Origin: Cudoniella acicularis
Lineage: Eukaryota; Ascomycota; Leotiomycetes; Helotiales; Helotiaceae
Assembly: GCA_013054445.1 (NCBI GenBank)
Contig: JAAMPI010000106.1
Location: forward strand, 1 to 64,000
Length of the DNA: 64,000 nt
Direction of reading: 5' to 3'
The number at the start of each line of letters is the position of its first letter. Position 1 is the stretch's first letter. The position numbers and the translations under genes are program-made. Of the stretch, positions 43,590-55,665 are shown piece by piece. A model generated the notes under the pieces. The model was not told the origin of the DNA. It saw only the letters and a list, made by a program, of their open reading frames with translations, and searched no databases.

Positions 43590-45466
43590 CTACAACTTCG
43601 AAAGAATCTTCTTCCCATCCAAAACCTCCTCCACCAAGTCTACCGCACCTTCAGCACACCCATAACTCCCCTGATACCCCCAACCCCCATGCCCATAATT
43701 ATGCACCACCCAACTCCCCCCCAATCCTCTCCTTCTCAATCCTCACCCCACCCAACCTCAACGGCCTCAACCCAACTGCATGTCTAACCACATCCAACGC
43801 CTCAATACCCTTTCCTCCCGTCAAAGCTGGACACAGCTCCACCGCACGCTTCATAATCCTCAAAGCAGTATTAGGATCTGGTTGCGACTCCCAATTCCCT
43901 TTCTGATAAGTCCCACCGAGGATGGTCCCACCGCCCGCTGCTCGCTGCATGATGTAACAGACTTCGTCTTCGCCATCGTCAGTCCCGGACACGGTTAGCA
44001 TTACGCCTGGGTCGTTGCGGACGAGTAAGATTTGTCCGCGCACGGGAATGACGGTTTTGTCTTCCACGCCGCCAAGTTTGCTGGCCAAGAGGCCCGTGCA
44101 GTTTACGATGAGGTCAGCGGGCTGGCCGCTCGCGTGCAATTTGCTGGCGTCGGAGATGTGGGAGAGAGTTGCGCGGGTGAAGGTCGCGCCTAGAGAGAGG
44201 AGTTGGGAGACGAGGTAGGGGAGGTAGATGGCGGTGTTAATACAGACGGAGGTGAATGCTGTTGCGGAGTCGGCGCCAGCTGGGACTTCGGAGGCTGGGA
44301 CGACGCGGAAGTCGGGTACTACGGATTGGAACCAGGGGGTTGAGGAGGTTAGGGAGGAAAGCCATTGCCCTGTGGAAGTGGTTGCGTCTTTGTTGCGGTT
44401 GAGGACGAGGGTGTCTGGATATGGTGGAGATTGTCAGTATGGTGTAAAGTTAGGATAATTGGGACCGTATGCAATCATGAAAAGGAAAAGAGCCGGAGTC
44501 TACAGAGAAGAATGGGATAAAATGGACGGGTTTGAGGAAATATTGATGTTTGGAATTCGAGATCCGGAAGGCTTCTCAAATGAACACTTGAAAATGAAGA
44601 AGTGCTGAATGTGCGGAAGAGAACATCAAAATCGTAGAAAGCACTAAGTGAGCTGTTACAGCAGCTTTGACAATAAGAGCGTGTCAGTCAAGCTCATCCA
44701 AGCCATCTTCAGCTTCCTGACAGAGTTTTTGCAAGCTGGTTGGTTGGCTCAAGATAAAATAGGAACAGTAGAAACTCCGCGTTTGTAACAAAAATGTCAA
44801 GACGCTGTGCATATCGCAGATGCTCTTCTCTACGAAAGTGTAGTAATTGGCAAACACGTATTTGTAGAGTTGCTTATTGCAGGCTGCTGCAGATTTTAGT
44901 CTCCTGACTGAAATAATTGAAATAAAGTCAGATCCCAAGCTTTTTTTTGAAAAAACGTCCTTGCTCTACAAGGCTGGGATTTATTTTAGGTTGACACTCA
45001 GTGACACAAAAACGGCGTCGCAATTTTCTCAGGCAGATTGTTTCTAACAGAAAGAAAAGAAAAGAAAAGAAAAGAAATCGAAAATAATCACCCTGAAAAT
45101 GTATGCCAGCCTCCGGAACATCCCTAGCAAGCCTCTCCAGCTCAGGCCAAGTCCTCTTCTCCCACCGACAGCCCGCTTCATCCGCCATCCTAAAACCATC
45201 AGTTCAGCTTGCACGTGATGAAAAAAAAAATTAGCATGATACTAACGGCAAGTAGTTTGCACCAGCCCATGGTGATGCGTATTCGATATCGTAATCACCA
45301 GGCATGTGTTTTGCAAGCACAGTTATCTTGTAGCCTGGTTTTCTGGCTAGGAGTACCGCGGTTGTGAGACCGGACACGCCGGCGCTGTGGATAGGCGTCA
45401 GCCAGTGAAGCTTGCTCGTGTTTTGGTAGAAGCCTGGACTTACCCGAGGACGACTATGTTGGGCAT
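43590..45466 (-). CDS. D-amino-acid oxidase, peroxisomal; frameshifted in a C7 run
   Basis: Exons on the minus strand are 45466-45444, 45384-45247, 45189-45092 and 44414-43590. The product begins MPNIVVLGAGVSGLTTAVLL, an FAD-binding GxGxxG at residues 8-13. Later come PVRGQILL and the C-terminal signature HNYGHGGWGYQGSYGCAEGA. D-amino-acid oxidases deaminate D-amino acids to 2-oxoacids with H2O2 release. As written the frame closes early at about 43699. Removing one base from the run of seven C at 43716-43722 (G7 on the coding strand) restores the signature and gives 360 residues ending ...GKKILSKL, a canonical SKL peroxisomal signal, at TAG 43592-43590. Intron 3 (45091-44415) is 677 bp, ten times the usual size here, and holds an AAAAG microsatellite. 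Confidence 0.9.
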
Positions 45467-46361
45467 TGTGGACGAGGCTGCGAGTGTGGATGAGGGGGAA
45501 AGTGAAGTAGGGATGGTAGATTGGTTGTGTTTAGGAAAGGAAGATGTGAGAAAGTAGAGCTGAGCTAACAAGTATCGGCGCTAGCTTCTCGAAGTGACCT
45601 GGTTATGAAATCAAGGTCAGAGGTTGTAAAATTCAAAGCAACTTTCGTTTTTGACTCTTTTCAAGCCACCCCCCACTTTTGGAGTCACATTCACGCACTT
45701 GTAGGGCGTAAAAGGCGTTCGGTCGTACGACCCAGCCATTTCAGAGACACTTTTATTTTTCGATACTAGGTACGTAAATCTTATTTAAAAAAATGGTAGA
45801 CAGTTTATCTAGCCAGACTTGGGCGTAGGGGACATTCGGGTGCAATCCGGAACCTCGATGGGTAATACCCGACCTAGTATAAATTTTCCGGGAGGGTTAC
45901 CCGGAACCCGGGTTCTACCCGATAACTACCCGATGTTTTTTTTGGCTGGGTGATACCCGTATCGTACCATCAAGTCAAGCCACATTGGGCGTGCCGCCTC
46001 AAAGGAGAGATTCATGCAAAGGTCGTCGCCAGGCAGGATCATACATGATACAGTACGTAGAATATCCAGGATGGGTGAATCTCAAATTCTCAACCTCTCG
46101 ACATTTGAAGGGCTCGGAACAAATTCAACAAGAAATCCATATATACAGCTGAAATGCCTTGCTCCATGAAAATTAAATTGCTATTCCTCACTACTACGAA
46201 CGTTGGGTTCCTATCCTCGTATTATTTTCCCTGTCGTATAGTGTTCCTCTGCTGTTTCATGCAACTGATATATTAGACGAAGTATCCCGCAAAATCGAAT
46301 CCAAATCGCGACAAAGCACTATAGGCTCTTTCGCCATCTTTCTTGTTAGTTCAAAGCTCGC
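45467..46361. other. Intergenic with TACCCG cluster
   Basis: Upstream of the oxidase start and downstream of the next minus-strand gene. The only visible structure is the TACCCG cluster at 45866-45959. Confidence 0.4.
45866..45959. promoter_or_regulatory. Cluster of five TACCCG motifs
   Basis: TACCCG occurs at 45866, 45898, 45916, 45927 and 45954 in 94 bp. The one at 45898 reads TTACCCG, identical to the yeast Reb1 core. It lies 400-500 bp upstream of the oxidase start codon. A regulatory role is inference. Confidence 0.35.
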
Positions 46362-47711
46362 TCAAGAATGAACCTTATCCAAAGGAACGAATGAAGATGA
46401 GTTTGTAGGGTCATAATTAGCTTCTAGCTTTCCAAAAGGGCCTAGATATACAGCCTGAAGCGATTCATTAAAGGCCGGAGCGTCGACGACACTACACTCA
46501 ATGTATTCGCCTTCATTCTAGTCATCGGACATTTCGAGGTCATCCTCGTCGATTTCTTGCTGCGAAGTGCGAAGAGGTTACCAAGGTGGTCGAGGACAAT
46601 GATCCAGGCTGTTAGGTTGTTATCGTAGTAAAGACGGCCAAGCGGGATCGTAGTAAAGGGATGAGTTGAATCGTCGACCTTGAGCTCGATATTATGAAGG
46701 ATCCATTTATATCGCAGATGATATCCACGAGGTGGAGGTGCCAAAATGGTTAAGAGACTTGATTCCGAGTTTTTGGAGGAAGAGTGAGTATTTGTGAGGG
46801 TAAGGGTCGGTCAGGAAATAATTTGAAAGCAATAGTCGGTTCTCCTTGAATGGAACTTTGCACCAGATGTCATTGAAGCACTTGCCAATCTCATACAACT
46901 CCGGCTCCCTGTTCGCCAAGGATGGGAGCTTGACTTCGTGATGACTGCTCGGCAAGTTGGTGGTAGCTGGCGGGGATTTGGCACTTTCGCTGACTGACGT
47001 GGGTGTACTCGTGGCTTTGGCGGCGTTGTTATCTAACGAACTGCTATCGTTGCTTAAGGTAGCTTGACGTCCATGAGGTGGGATGATCTCAGTTGCGGTT
47101 GGGTTGGTATTGGCAGGGTCTGGGGTGTTGGCTTGGAAGCCATCCTGAGTCTTATGCGGTGGCGACGAGTCACTAGGGGGAGAAGGTGTAGGGTCAGAAG
47201 TTTCTTGCGTTCCCGCAATAAAGGTGTCGCTTAGAAGGGTGACGAGCTTGTTGACCCATGGAGCGAGGGCGGAAGTTGAGTTTGTAGATAACAGAATGTC
47301 CGAGATGGTTCTACAATATCTGCCACTAGGGGCGTTAGTATTTAGACATTCTCTCCATTTATGGAATGAACAAATATACCTTGAACGGTTATGTAGAAAA
47401 GTCAAGATTGTTAATGTCGCAAGATTTTGCCTAGAGAGTGGCGCGCTTCCTCTATTGAAATAGCCAGGGAGGGAGGCAGAAAGAAGACTTACTCCGTAAA
47501 GAGGTGTCGTCACCGATGAACAATTGAACAATCTAACAATGATAAATATGCAAAATGAATTACAAAAACTTAAAATGTACGAAGGAAGCAGAGTGGTCTC
47601 CACCACTTGTACATCACGGGTCAAGACCTGCGCGCCGCCGCGAGGGCTTTGAGAGTTTTCTACCGGCGACATGTGCCTGAATTTTGGAGGGATGGGATAT
47701 CTTGAATGCAA
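46362..47711 (-). pseudogene. Unrecognised spliced gene with two opposite frameshifts and a stop
   Basis: I know no family. A long minus-strand frame (47711 to about 46745) has a Ser/Thr/Pro/Asn-rich low-complexity middle and then ELYEIGKCFNDIWCKVPFKE ... FLQKLGIKSLNHF. Protein-like sequence then moves to the next frame (RGYHLRYKWILHNIELKVDD ... VLDHLGNLFAL) and back to the first (QQEIDEDDLEMSDD, a TAG, then ECSVVDAPAFNESLQAVYLG), ending at TGA 46364-46362. A 60-bp intron 47379-47320 with a perfect TACTAAC branch site is visible, so this was a real gene. The 5' end is undefined: no ATG opens the frame at 47711. It is either a decaying lineage-specific gene or a region of poor sequence. Confidence 0.45.
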
Positions 47712-49145
47712 AGACTCTGGCAGCAGGTATCCCGAAGAGCACCGTATTCATGCTTGCCGTCAAGATCTGGTTGAGTGTGGATTGTCGTGATGCGAATGCA
47801 CTAGGGGCACTACTTCGTGAGGGTGAAAGTTGATGCTTTTCACACCACCTTCTCTCTCTTCTGATTAAAATGTTAAACGCGAGGGCAGTTCGGTTCCTGA
47901 GCGAACTCTTGAACATCTTCTAGTTGGCTCTTAACATCGGAAATCTCATGGGATTTCCACGAGTTATCTTTGTTTCACCAGTCTACCTCGACCCTGACTC
48001 CACGCATACATCCCTTCTTGTAGTGGCATCGCGCGCCAGATTCAACAAGTTCTCCGGAAGAGCGTTCGAGATACGTACGTGACGGAAAGAAAAACGAGCT
48101 TGCGTAAAATGCGAGAGGCACGCAAGTCACAACATCTCGAGGCACAACATCTTGAGAGGTCAAGAGGATCGAGTCTCAACGGATTCCCCCTGCAAGGCCA
48201 CCCGGGCCGATATCAGGCGTGCCGCAAATGCTCGTGGTTGTATCGATTTGCTCCGATCCCGGGTGTGATTTAAGCTTCCTGTTTGAGTACCTTCAACCTA
48301 TTCTGGGTATTGAAGGCGATGGATTGTAGATAGCGAGGGAAAGGGTGGTATCGTAGTGACGTTGGTCGGTTTTCTTAGATTTCTGCTGCTCAAGTAACTT
48401 GGATTTGGGGAGGGGGGTGGTTAGAGACATTGGTATATTTGTGAGATGAATCTGCCTTGAGAGATCAAAGGATGTATTTTAAAATCCGACTTTTAGCCTT
48501 CCCTAAATGTAAATAAACCCTGATTAGTCATCAGAAGAGTGGTGAACGAACTTGACTATGTAGACATTAGCTTATCGAAGCGACTCGGTTATGATAGTGA
48601 TAATATTGAGATTGAGATTGAGATCAAGCTCGAGGTTGCACAACTCCAAACAACTTCATCTTCGACTCATTCAAACCCCCTCTCTCTTGACCTTTCGCAG
48701 ACTCTGTATCTTTCGGTGTTAGGTACGTAAATGTTATTGCATTTACGGGAACAAAGGAACTCTTTGTTTTTCATTGGCGCACTGGCGTTGACCTCGGCAA
48801 GTTTGCTGAGGTCCGGAGATGGTTCGTTGGCCTAGGTGTGGAAGCCACGCTCGTGACAAGCCACCTGCACGCGATACGCGAGTTGCGATAAATCACGTGG
48901 CTCCTTATCGGCCCCCGGCCAGCAGGGTCGCTTGACACGCTAGTGCATTTATTACAGCGCTCTGACAGCATAATGCTGTAAGAATTGTGTTCAACCAGGC
49001 TGGCAGGGCAGCAGAACTGACTGCCTTCAGTCCAAATTCTTTTCCCACTCCTACAAAAGCTGGCGTCTCTGCTTCTCTGCTGGATGCAGGACTTTTTTCT
49101 CCATTCAAACTTCCTTTCAAGTTCGCTTTTACGCCTTTGCCCATC
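47712..49145. other. Intergenic, promoter of the OTU gene at its right end
   Basis: No supported gene. It has a GAGATT microsatellite at about 48608-48630. 48960-49145 is CT-rich leader-like sequence. Minus-strand open frames at 48771-49280 overlap the OTU gene's first exon and are not supported. Confidence 0.4.
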
Positions 49146-50759
49146 ATGGCTCGCAGTGACGATGAGTTCCCCTTGCTCACGCAATATGGCCTGAAGGCCA
49201 CCCCAATTCGAGGAGACGGTAAGCACACGACACCACCCACCTCGTCTTTTTTCCACGACGCGGCCCATTTCAAGCTTCATTTACTAATGTATATCGCTTT
49301 CCCGCAGGCAATTGCCTTTTCAATGCTCTATCCGACCAGATGTACGGTCATCAAAACAATCACCACGAAATTCGTCAAACGGTCATCAAGCAAATGCGAG
49401 GGGACTCCGACTGGTATAAACAGTTTATTGACGTGCCTACTGGTGGAGGCTTCCGCAGAAATCCAAAGCGAAAGAATGTTGGCGCGTCCTCGTCGACTTT
49501 TCAATATACACCACCCACTCAAGAGCAAATTGATGCGGTTTGGGAGGCTCATCTCGACCGAATGGCCAAGGGCGGCACGTACGGCGACAACATGGAAATT
49601 CGCGCTTTCACCAAAGCCTACAACATGGATGTCCGAATATTCGATGACAACCACAATGACTACTATGTAAAGGCTGCAGATGATGGCGTAACGAGACCCG
49701 TTGCCTACATTGCCTACCATGTAAGTGCCACCGTGCCTCAACCCTGGATATTACTGACGACTTCCACAGAGCTGGGAGCATTATTCATCCGTACGAAATA
49801 TTACAGGTCCACACTCTGGTCCTCCTCAGGTCGTCCCGAAGAATCTCTCAAGCGAGGAAGCTGCGACGGCGAAGGCCAACCTCCCTGACGGGCCTGTCAT
49901 TCAAGACTGGATGATCCAGACCGTTCAGAATGCCCTTCAACAATATATGAGTGAAGAGACAATTCGCAAAGCTCTTACAGAGAACAATGGCAATGTCAAC
50001 AACACCGTTGACAAGTTTCTTGAAGTACAAGACTACAGCAGCGCTCCTCCAACGCCGGGTAGCCTCTCGCAATCAGGCGCTTCAAGCATTGAGCGTGACC
50101 CTGATAGCGACGATGACGAAGTTTACGGCCCAAACAAACGCCAAAATCGTCGTATGAGTCAAGCAACTAAAGCTCTGCGAAAGCAGCAGCAAAAATTAAT
50201 TGACGAGAAGGAGTTGGCCGCCATTCCAACAATTGCACTCACCAAGGCCGAAGATAAACCACTTATCGAGACTGTTCAGACTTCTCCTCTTAAGCCAGGA
50301 CTCACCGTCGTAAAGAGAGAGGACAAGGATCAATCCGCTTCAGATGGAGATGATGAGTTCCGACCGGAAGAAGACAGCAACTCCGAGTATTCTGCTTCCA
50401 GCCGGTCTCAATCGGTTGTCCCTGGTACTACCCCGCCTCGACCCCGAATTATCCTTCACACAAGAAACAGCAGACAAGCTTCGGAGGACCGCAGCATTAA
50501 GAATCAATCTAACAATGAGAGTGCTAATACTCCTGCTGTTGCTCAATCTAATCCGAAAAGCACCTTCAATCCAACAGGCAAAAAGAAGCTTATTACTGCC
50601 CGACAGCGCAAGGAGATGAAGAAAGCTGCACAGAAACAAGCCGCCAAAGAGAGAAAACGAGGCAAAGGCCTTACGGCATCAACTGATAACATCAAGCGCA
50701 ATTCACCACCTATGGAGAAGGTCCTCAGCCTGGGCAAGCTGTCGATGATCCAGATCTGA
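49146..50759 (+). CDS. OTU-family deubiquitinase with UBA-like segment
   Basis: Three exons, 49146-49218, 49308-49720 and 49770-50759, 1476 nt, 491 residues, introns 89 and 49 bp. The OTU catalytic core is complete: RGDGNCLFNALSDQ with Asp24 and nucleophile Cys27, and the distal HSWEHYSSVR with the catalytic His (about 166). Intron 1 splits the Gly codon between them. Residues ~217-255 (QNALQQYMSEETIRKALTEN, then GNVNNTVDKFLEV) look like a UBA/CUE-type ubiquitin-binding helix bundle. The remainder is charged, Ser-rich and basic at the end (KKLITARQRKEMKKAAQKQA). The arrangement is like OTUD3-type enzymes, which cleave ubiquitin chains. ATG 49146 follows a CT-rich leader and gives the usual spacing to the core. 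Confidence 0.92.
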
Positions 50760-53537
50760 TCACTCCATTTCTTGATTATTATCAACGAAACATCTTCCCA
50801 CACACTTGTATAACACCAAAGCTTGTACATTATCTTTTATTTTTGTCAGAACTTGCATATTGAGCGACGGCGTTTTTGAAGGGCACAAATAGGGATGGGA
50901 GGTCTCATCGTCTTGATCTCTGAAGCGCTCAGTGATCTGGAAAATGGACGGAAGACCTGGCGTTCAGCATTTGATTTTTCTAGATTTGGGCGGCACAACA
51001 GCATGAGAAGGGCGTTTATCGAGCAATATGCAGACCTGAGGGTCATTGGGAGGGAAGAGCGTTGCATCATCACCGGCGGAAAAATCGTGGTTTTTACATC
51101 ACATCAGTTTCTGTATCGAGGGGTGCCTCCACCGGCCTCGAAAAGACGGAAAGCTCATTGCATACACGGAAGAGACCTTCTGAGCTGCCAAAAATACATG
51201 GTAGTTTTACAGGAGAAAGCCGAACTGATCTTTGTATTTTAGTTTACTGCGATTCAGCAGAACGAACTCAATAGTACAAACAGTTCATAGAACAACATCA
51301 TCGTTTCCTGCTTTTTTTTTTAAAGCCTCAGTAACTCGTCGGCAATATTAACTCGGATTTCCTAAGGGCCCTTTGAACTCGCAGCCACTGATGAAATCTA
51401 GCTCGCGAACTCTGCCAAACCTGCACTTTCTAAGTTAACTATGAACTAAATAGCTCTCTGCAGTAAGTCAGTCAATATCTAGGGAGCTTTCTTCCTAGCT
51501 ACCTACCTACCCCTCTTACCCCTCCTAAACAAGTCCTTAATAATTTCTTCCCTTCCCTAAAGCTTCGAGCTTCCCGCTTTCCGCCTCCTTCACAAATTCA
51601 GGGGCAACCAAAACGCACGCACGTGACACCTGCTTCCCATCTGCTGCATCATTCAAATTGCATCACATCACATAAAATGCACCCCTGAAATTACCCCTGA
51701 GCAAGGGCGGAAAAGATTTTCAGGGGCTCGCTCGCCTATCATGCGTCGCGAATCGTAAGGACAAAGGAAGGGGTGGTATGGGGTGAAGGGGGTCCACTTA
51801 ATTTTTTTTTAAAAAAATTAGTTTGGGTGTGAGGGGGCTTTTTTAATGAGGGGCCGGGAGAGAAGAGGACTGGGGAAAGAGGAGTGAGAATGCGTGGTGT
51901 TTTTGGGTGCGGTGTAGAGGGATGGAGGGGAGAGTGAGGTAATGCCGGGGTGGAAGGGAAGTGTGCGATGTGCGGTATGCGGTGAAGGGAGCGGGTACGT
52001 ACTGAAACTCGGGAGCACTGAGAAATTTTTCTGCGCGTTTTTATTTTCTTTCTTTTTTCCTTTCCTTTTGAGATTTATTGCTCTGGGGTCGGGAGTTTTC
52101 GGGGACGGGAAAGTAGGAGGAAAAGGAAAGGGAAGGGAAGGAAGTTTTTCCTTCAACTGATGAGTTAGTGGAGTGCGGTGTGGAAATGAATTGTGGGGTA
52201 GTCAAGATGATGTTTGCTGCTCGTTTAACTTCTTTGGAATCTGGTTTTTTCCCTTCCCTGATGGATATGGAGGGCGAGAGTTATCTGTTTGAATTTGGGT
52301 TGAGATGAGGTGACGAGTTTGAGTTGTTGAATTTGGATGAAAATTTTCAATTAATTGCTGCAAGCTTGCGAAGTTGTGGATTGCTATCATGAATAAGAGT
52401 CGGTTGGTCGGTTGTTTGTTGGAAGTTCAGTCTCTCGGAATATTACAAGTATCCTCCAGATTCTTGATTTCTCGTCATTTGCATGATCTTACCAAAGCTA
52501 GCCTAGCTAGCTCCAAAGTGAGGGACAGCGAAATTTGGGACGCAGTTGGGGTTTGGGCGGGAGTAGAAACCTGCACCGGATCTTCATTGGCTATTTCGTG
52601 CTCTTTTGGGGCGGAAGACGATATATATACTAAAGCTGACAAATATCAGTGAATGGGGTTTGGGATTCAAGAGGGGGGCCGGAAACTCCTTTCCAAGGAC
52701 AGATTTAAAGTTGACCAATCTGGAGGTTTTATTTTCAAGGACGAAAACGTTAACGAGGACTTTTACGGCGCTGTCCCGAAGGGGTTTTTCGAAAGCTTTT
52801 AAGTTTCAAACTCAAGATAAGGTAGAGACAATGTTGAGTAATGAGTTTTGTTTTTAGCAATTATCAGCTTCGTAGTCTGAATCTAGCCTTGTGTATCATA
52901 TATAAATAAAAGGAGGTGGGGAATTATGTTCTTACCGGGAGCTTTGCTGTTAAGTATAAATGTGTACTGTCATTGAGAGAATTGGTTGTCAATGGATCGC
53001 ATCATCCCACTCATTCCAGTTGACAATCGCGGCACCGACAACTTCTCCATTGAACCAGGATTTCACATTTATCCCGAATTAGGGACGCAGGCAAATAATC
53101 AGAATTTGGTCAGTTCCTACACAGCACCCGAAAGCCGTTCTTACACTCGCTATTGAGTTGTGATTGCGACGAAAGTTTGGGCTTGCGCAGTTGTCGTAGC
53201 CCCACCTTGGTATCTAAATACCTCTAGAATTTTGTGGTTAGTTCTCGGTAAAGCACATGGTATTTTCTACTGGCAAATCCTTGCTAATGAGAGCAGAGGT
53301 GAGGGTGCTTAGGTGAATAGAATATTTGATCTCTAAGCCCTACTTGCTTTTCGACGCCTAGCTTATAAATGACGTCGCGGTAATCAGCACTATCAATTTA
53401 CAAGTTGGCTTGCTAACAATGTCATTTCTTGCGGATAAGTAGACAAGAAGTTCAGGACTAAAAGGGGATAGCCTTGAACTTTCGATTTCAATTTCTGCCC
53501 TGGAGATCAGAGCGAGGTAGCAAAACAATTTGCTGTC

Positions 53538-53896
53538 ACTGAGAAATTCGAACGTCACCGAAATTGCGTTTGCAAATTAGCAAAAGCTTCAGTCGCTCTC
53601 GTAGAGCACGTCCCATGTGCTGAAGATTAGTCACCGAAACTTCCCTCCCTAGACCTTCCTGAGCTCTCTCGACATGACATAAATCCTTTGAAATCTCAAC
53701 CAATTCCGGGGCCGGGTTTGCCAGGATGGCCATAATTTCTCGACTCTTGATTCTTTGAAATATAGCTGAAGGAAATATATATAGATTGTACGAGCCTAGG
53801 AAATAGGTCATGAGGACACACAACTAACTGTGTTTTGTTCTCAGTGAATAACGGCCCGAGAATGGCGAGACAGGCGATAGCGCGGATAGACGACAT
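53538..53896 (-). CDS. Weak candidate small secreted protein
   Basis: From ATG 53896 a signal-peptide-like start (MSSIRAIACLAILGPLFT) is followed, after an intron-like gap with TTCCTTCAG, by a charged helical block (ANPAPELVEISKDLCHVERA and QHMGRALRERLKLLLICKRN) to a stop near 53536. I could not find a donor that keeps the frame, so it may be decayed or spurious. Confidence 0.2.
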
Positions 53897-55365
53897 CCTT
53901 TGACTGGTTGATGAGTCTAAGGATTAAGCAGGTGAGGTGGCTATTACTGACGCGGAGGAGAGAATTGTTACGCTTTGTGGAATGTGGAAAAAGTCTTGAA
54001 ACGTAGTAGTGACTTTATAGGTGGTCTGAAATTTTCTAGGATTGAATGTAATTAAGAATATCTTATATTATTGGGTGTGATTAAGAAATGGAGTGAATTC
54101 ACCAAGGAGGAGGAGAAGATACGGAAACAATCTAGATATTAAGATAGTATAGTGAATCATTGAAACAAAAATCCGGGGAGGCTCACCGCTCGAGCAGTAC
54201 TTAAAGCTAGCGTTGGGTCTTCTGGCGCTCACCAAGTTACAAGCCCCGTAACGAGTGCTGGCTCATCGCCCTGCCTAACACCTGCTCGTCTAATTTCCCC
54301 TTCCTCTGGCAACGCCTTTAAGGCGGGTGCCAGTACGGTCATATTCAAGGGAAATCCCATGGCAAAGCCGTCCTCTTCCTCCCCTCATCCATCATCCGCA
54401 TAGTGCGAACTCTTTTCGTTGTTTTGCTGTTGAGTCGGGAGTCGTTCGGTTGTGATAAGAGAATGTATTGTCTCATACAGATTCGGTTGCCGCAAATGCC
54501 CCATTTTGCCAACTAGAGCCCTTTTGAAACCTTTAGAGTCTTGTGTTTTGTTATGTCAAACGTAAAAGAAGACAAACTCGTTGAGGCCGGTTATCGAAGC
54601 TGGTTATATTCGCGTAGTCTCGGCCTGGGATCATCTTCCTAGCGTAAAAGAGAGCTGTTCGAAGAAGGGGATGCCTTTCTTTATAAACTATGTCTAGGGA
54701 CCCAACTGAAGAAAGTCCCAGTGAAGGATTCTATACTGGCCGTGTGAAATGAATAATAAGGAAGATCTGGTGAAGAGGCTTCCAAATAACTATAATTACT
54801 GGGGAAGTCGCAAACTCAGTGGAAGCCTGGATTATCTCAATCGTCTACTAAAATCCCTTGTCAATCACCTTTTATCTGGTAGCGTAAACTCATTAGATAT
54901 ATAAAGAGTTTAGTGGGGAGGAGATTAGCATGAAGCTTTGAAAAAACCAATTGTGTCAAAGTAAGAGAATCCAAAGAACGCAACTTCGCGCATACATATC
55001 CTTTCGTCCTCTAAAATTCAAGCTAATATTGATGAATGTTTCGAGCTGGAGTGATCGAAAAGTTGAGCATGAGAATTGAAATTTGGTCCTCAAAGATGAT
55101 AGAACACAAAGAGCTTACAAATACTGCTCTGAGACCAAAATTTCGAAACTTCAGAAGCTCCTGGAGGCACTGCAGCACGAACCAAATTTCTCCTTAAGAC
55201 GCGATCTGGTTGAGAGCATTTGAAGGCTGCACCAGTCCTACAATGCAATCAGCTGAAAGTTCCTAGATGAAATAGGGAGGAGAAGCCCGGCGTTCGATGC
55301 CTCTTTGTGTAGAAGAAAGCTCAAAGCCGTCGATTGAAAAGAAAAAGGAAGGCGCAATCGTTGAT

Positions 55366-55387
55366 CACGTGAATAAATTTAACGCGT
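55366..55387. promoter_or_regulatory. CACGTG E-box and ACGCGT MCB-like box upstream of GCP4
   Basis: CACGTG at 55366-55371 and ACGCGT at 55382-55387 lie about 280-300 bp before the start codon. ACGCGT is the yeast MluI cell-cycle box bound by MBF at G1/S. Confidence 0.35.
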
Positions 55388-55665
55388 CTTCTGCGACGCG
55401 CATCAACCAACTTTCAAGTTCATTGTTCATTGCGCTTTCAATCTGAATACTTGACCGCTTTCCAGACGTGTCGTACTCGAGTGACTCGATCTGGTTGTGC
55501 GATCATGATGTGACATGTGTCGCTTTGAACTTCTGGGGTCCATCATTTTGCTTTCGCAAAACCTCCTTGACAAAGTGCGAGTCCGAAAAGACCCCCCATC
55601 GTGAGGTTCCCACTCTCCCTTTCTTGAACACTTCTGATATCTTCCCCTAGTCCAAACACAGCAGA

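Larger units (their letters stand above)
50760..55665. other. Gene-poor stretch, 4.9 kb
   Basis: No conserved gene found. 51470-52160 is strongly CT- then AG-rich low-complexity DNA. 54170-55400 has no protein-like frames. One weak minus-strand candidate is listed separately at 53538-53896. Confidence 0.4.

Noticed and set aside
44684..44938. 84-codon frame inside the long oxidase intron
   Set aside because: No domain and no element ends; the intron ends are standard on both sides.
48771..49280. Minus-strand 169-codon frame
   Set aside because: It overlaps the first exon and leader of the OTU gene on the other strand and has no recognisable domain.
50895..51242. 115-codon frame after the OTU gene
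   Set aside because: It lies where the 3' untranslated region should be, has no domain, and alternative frames look equally open.
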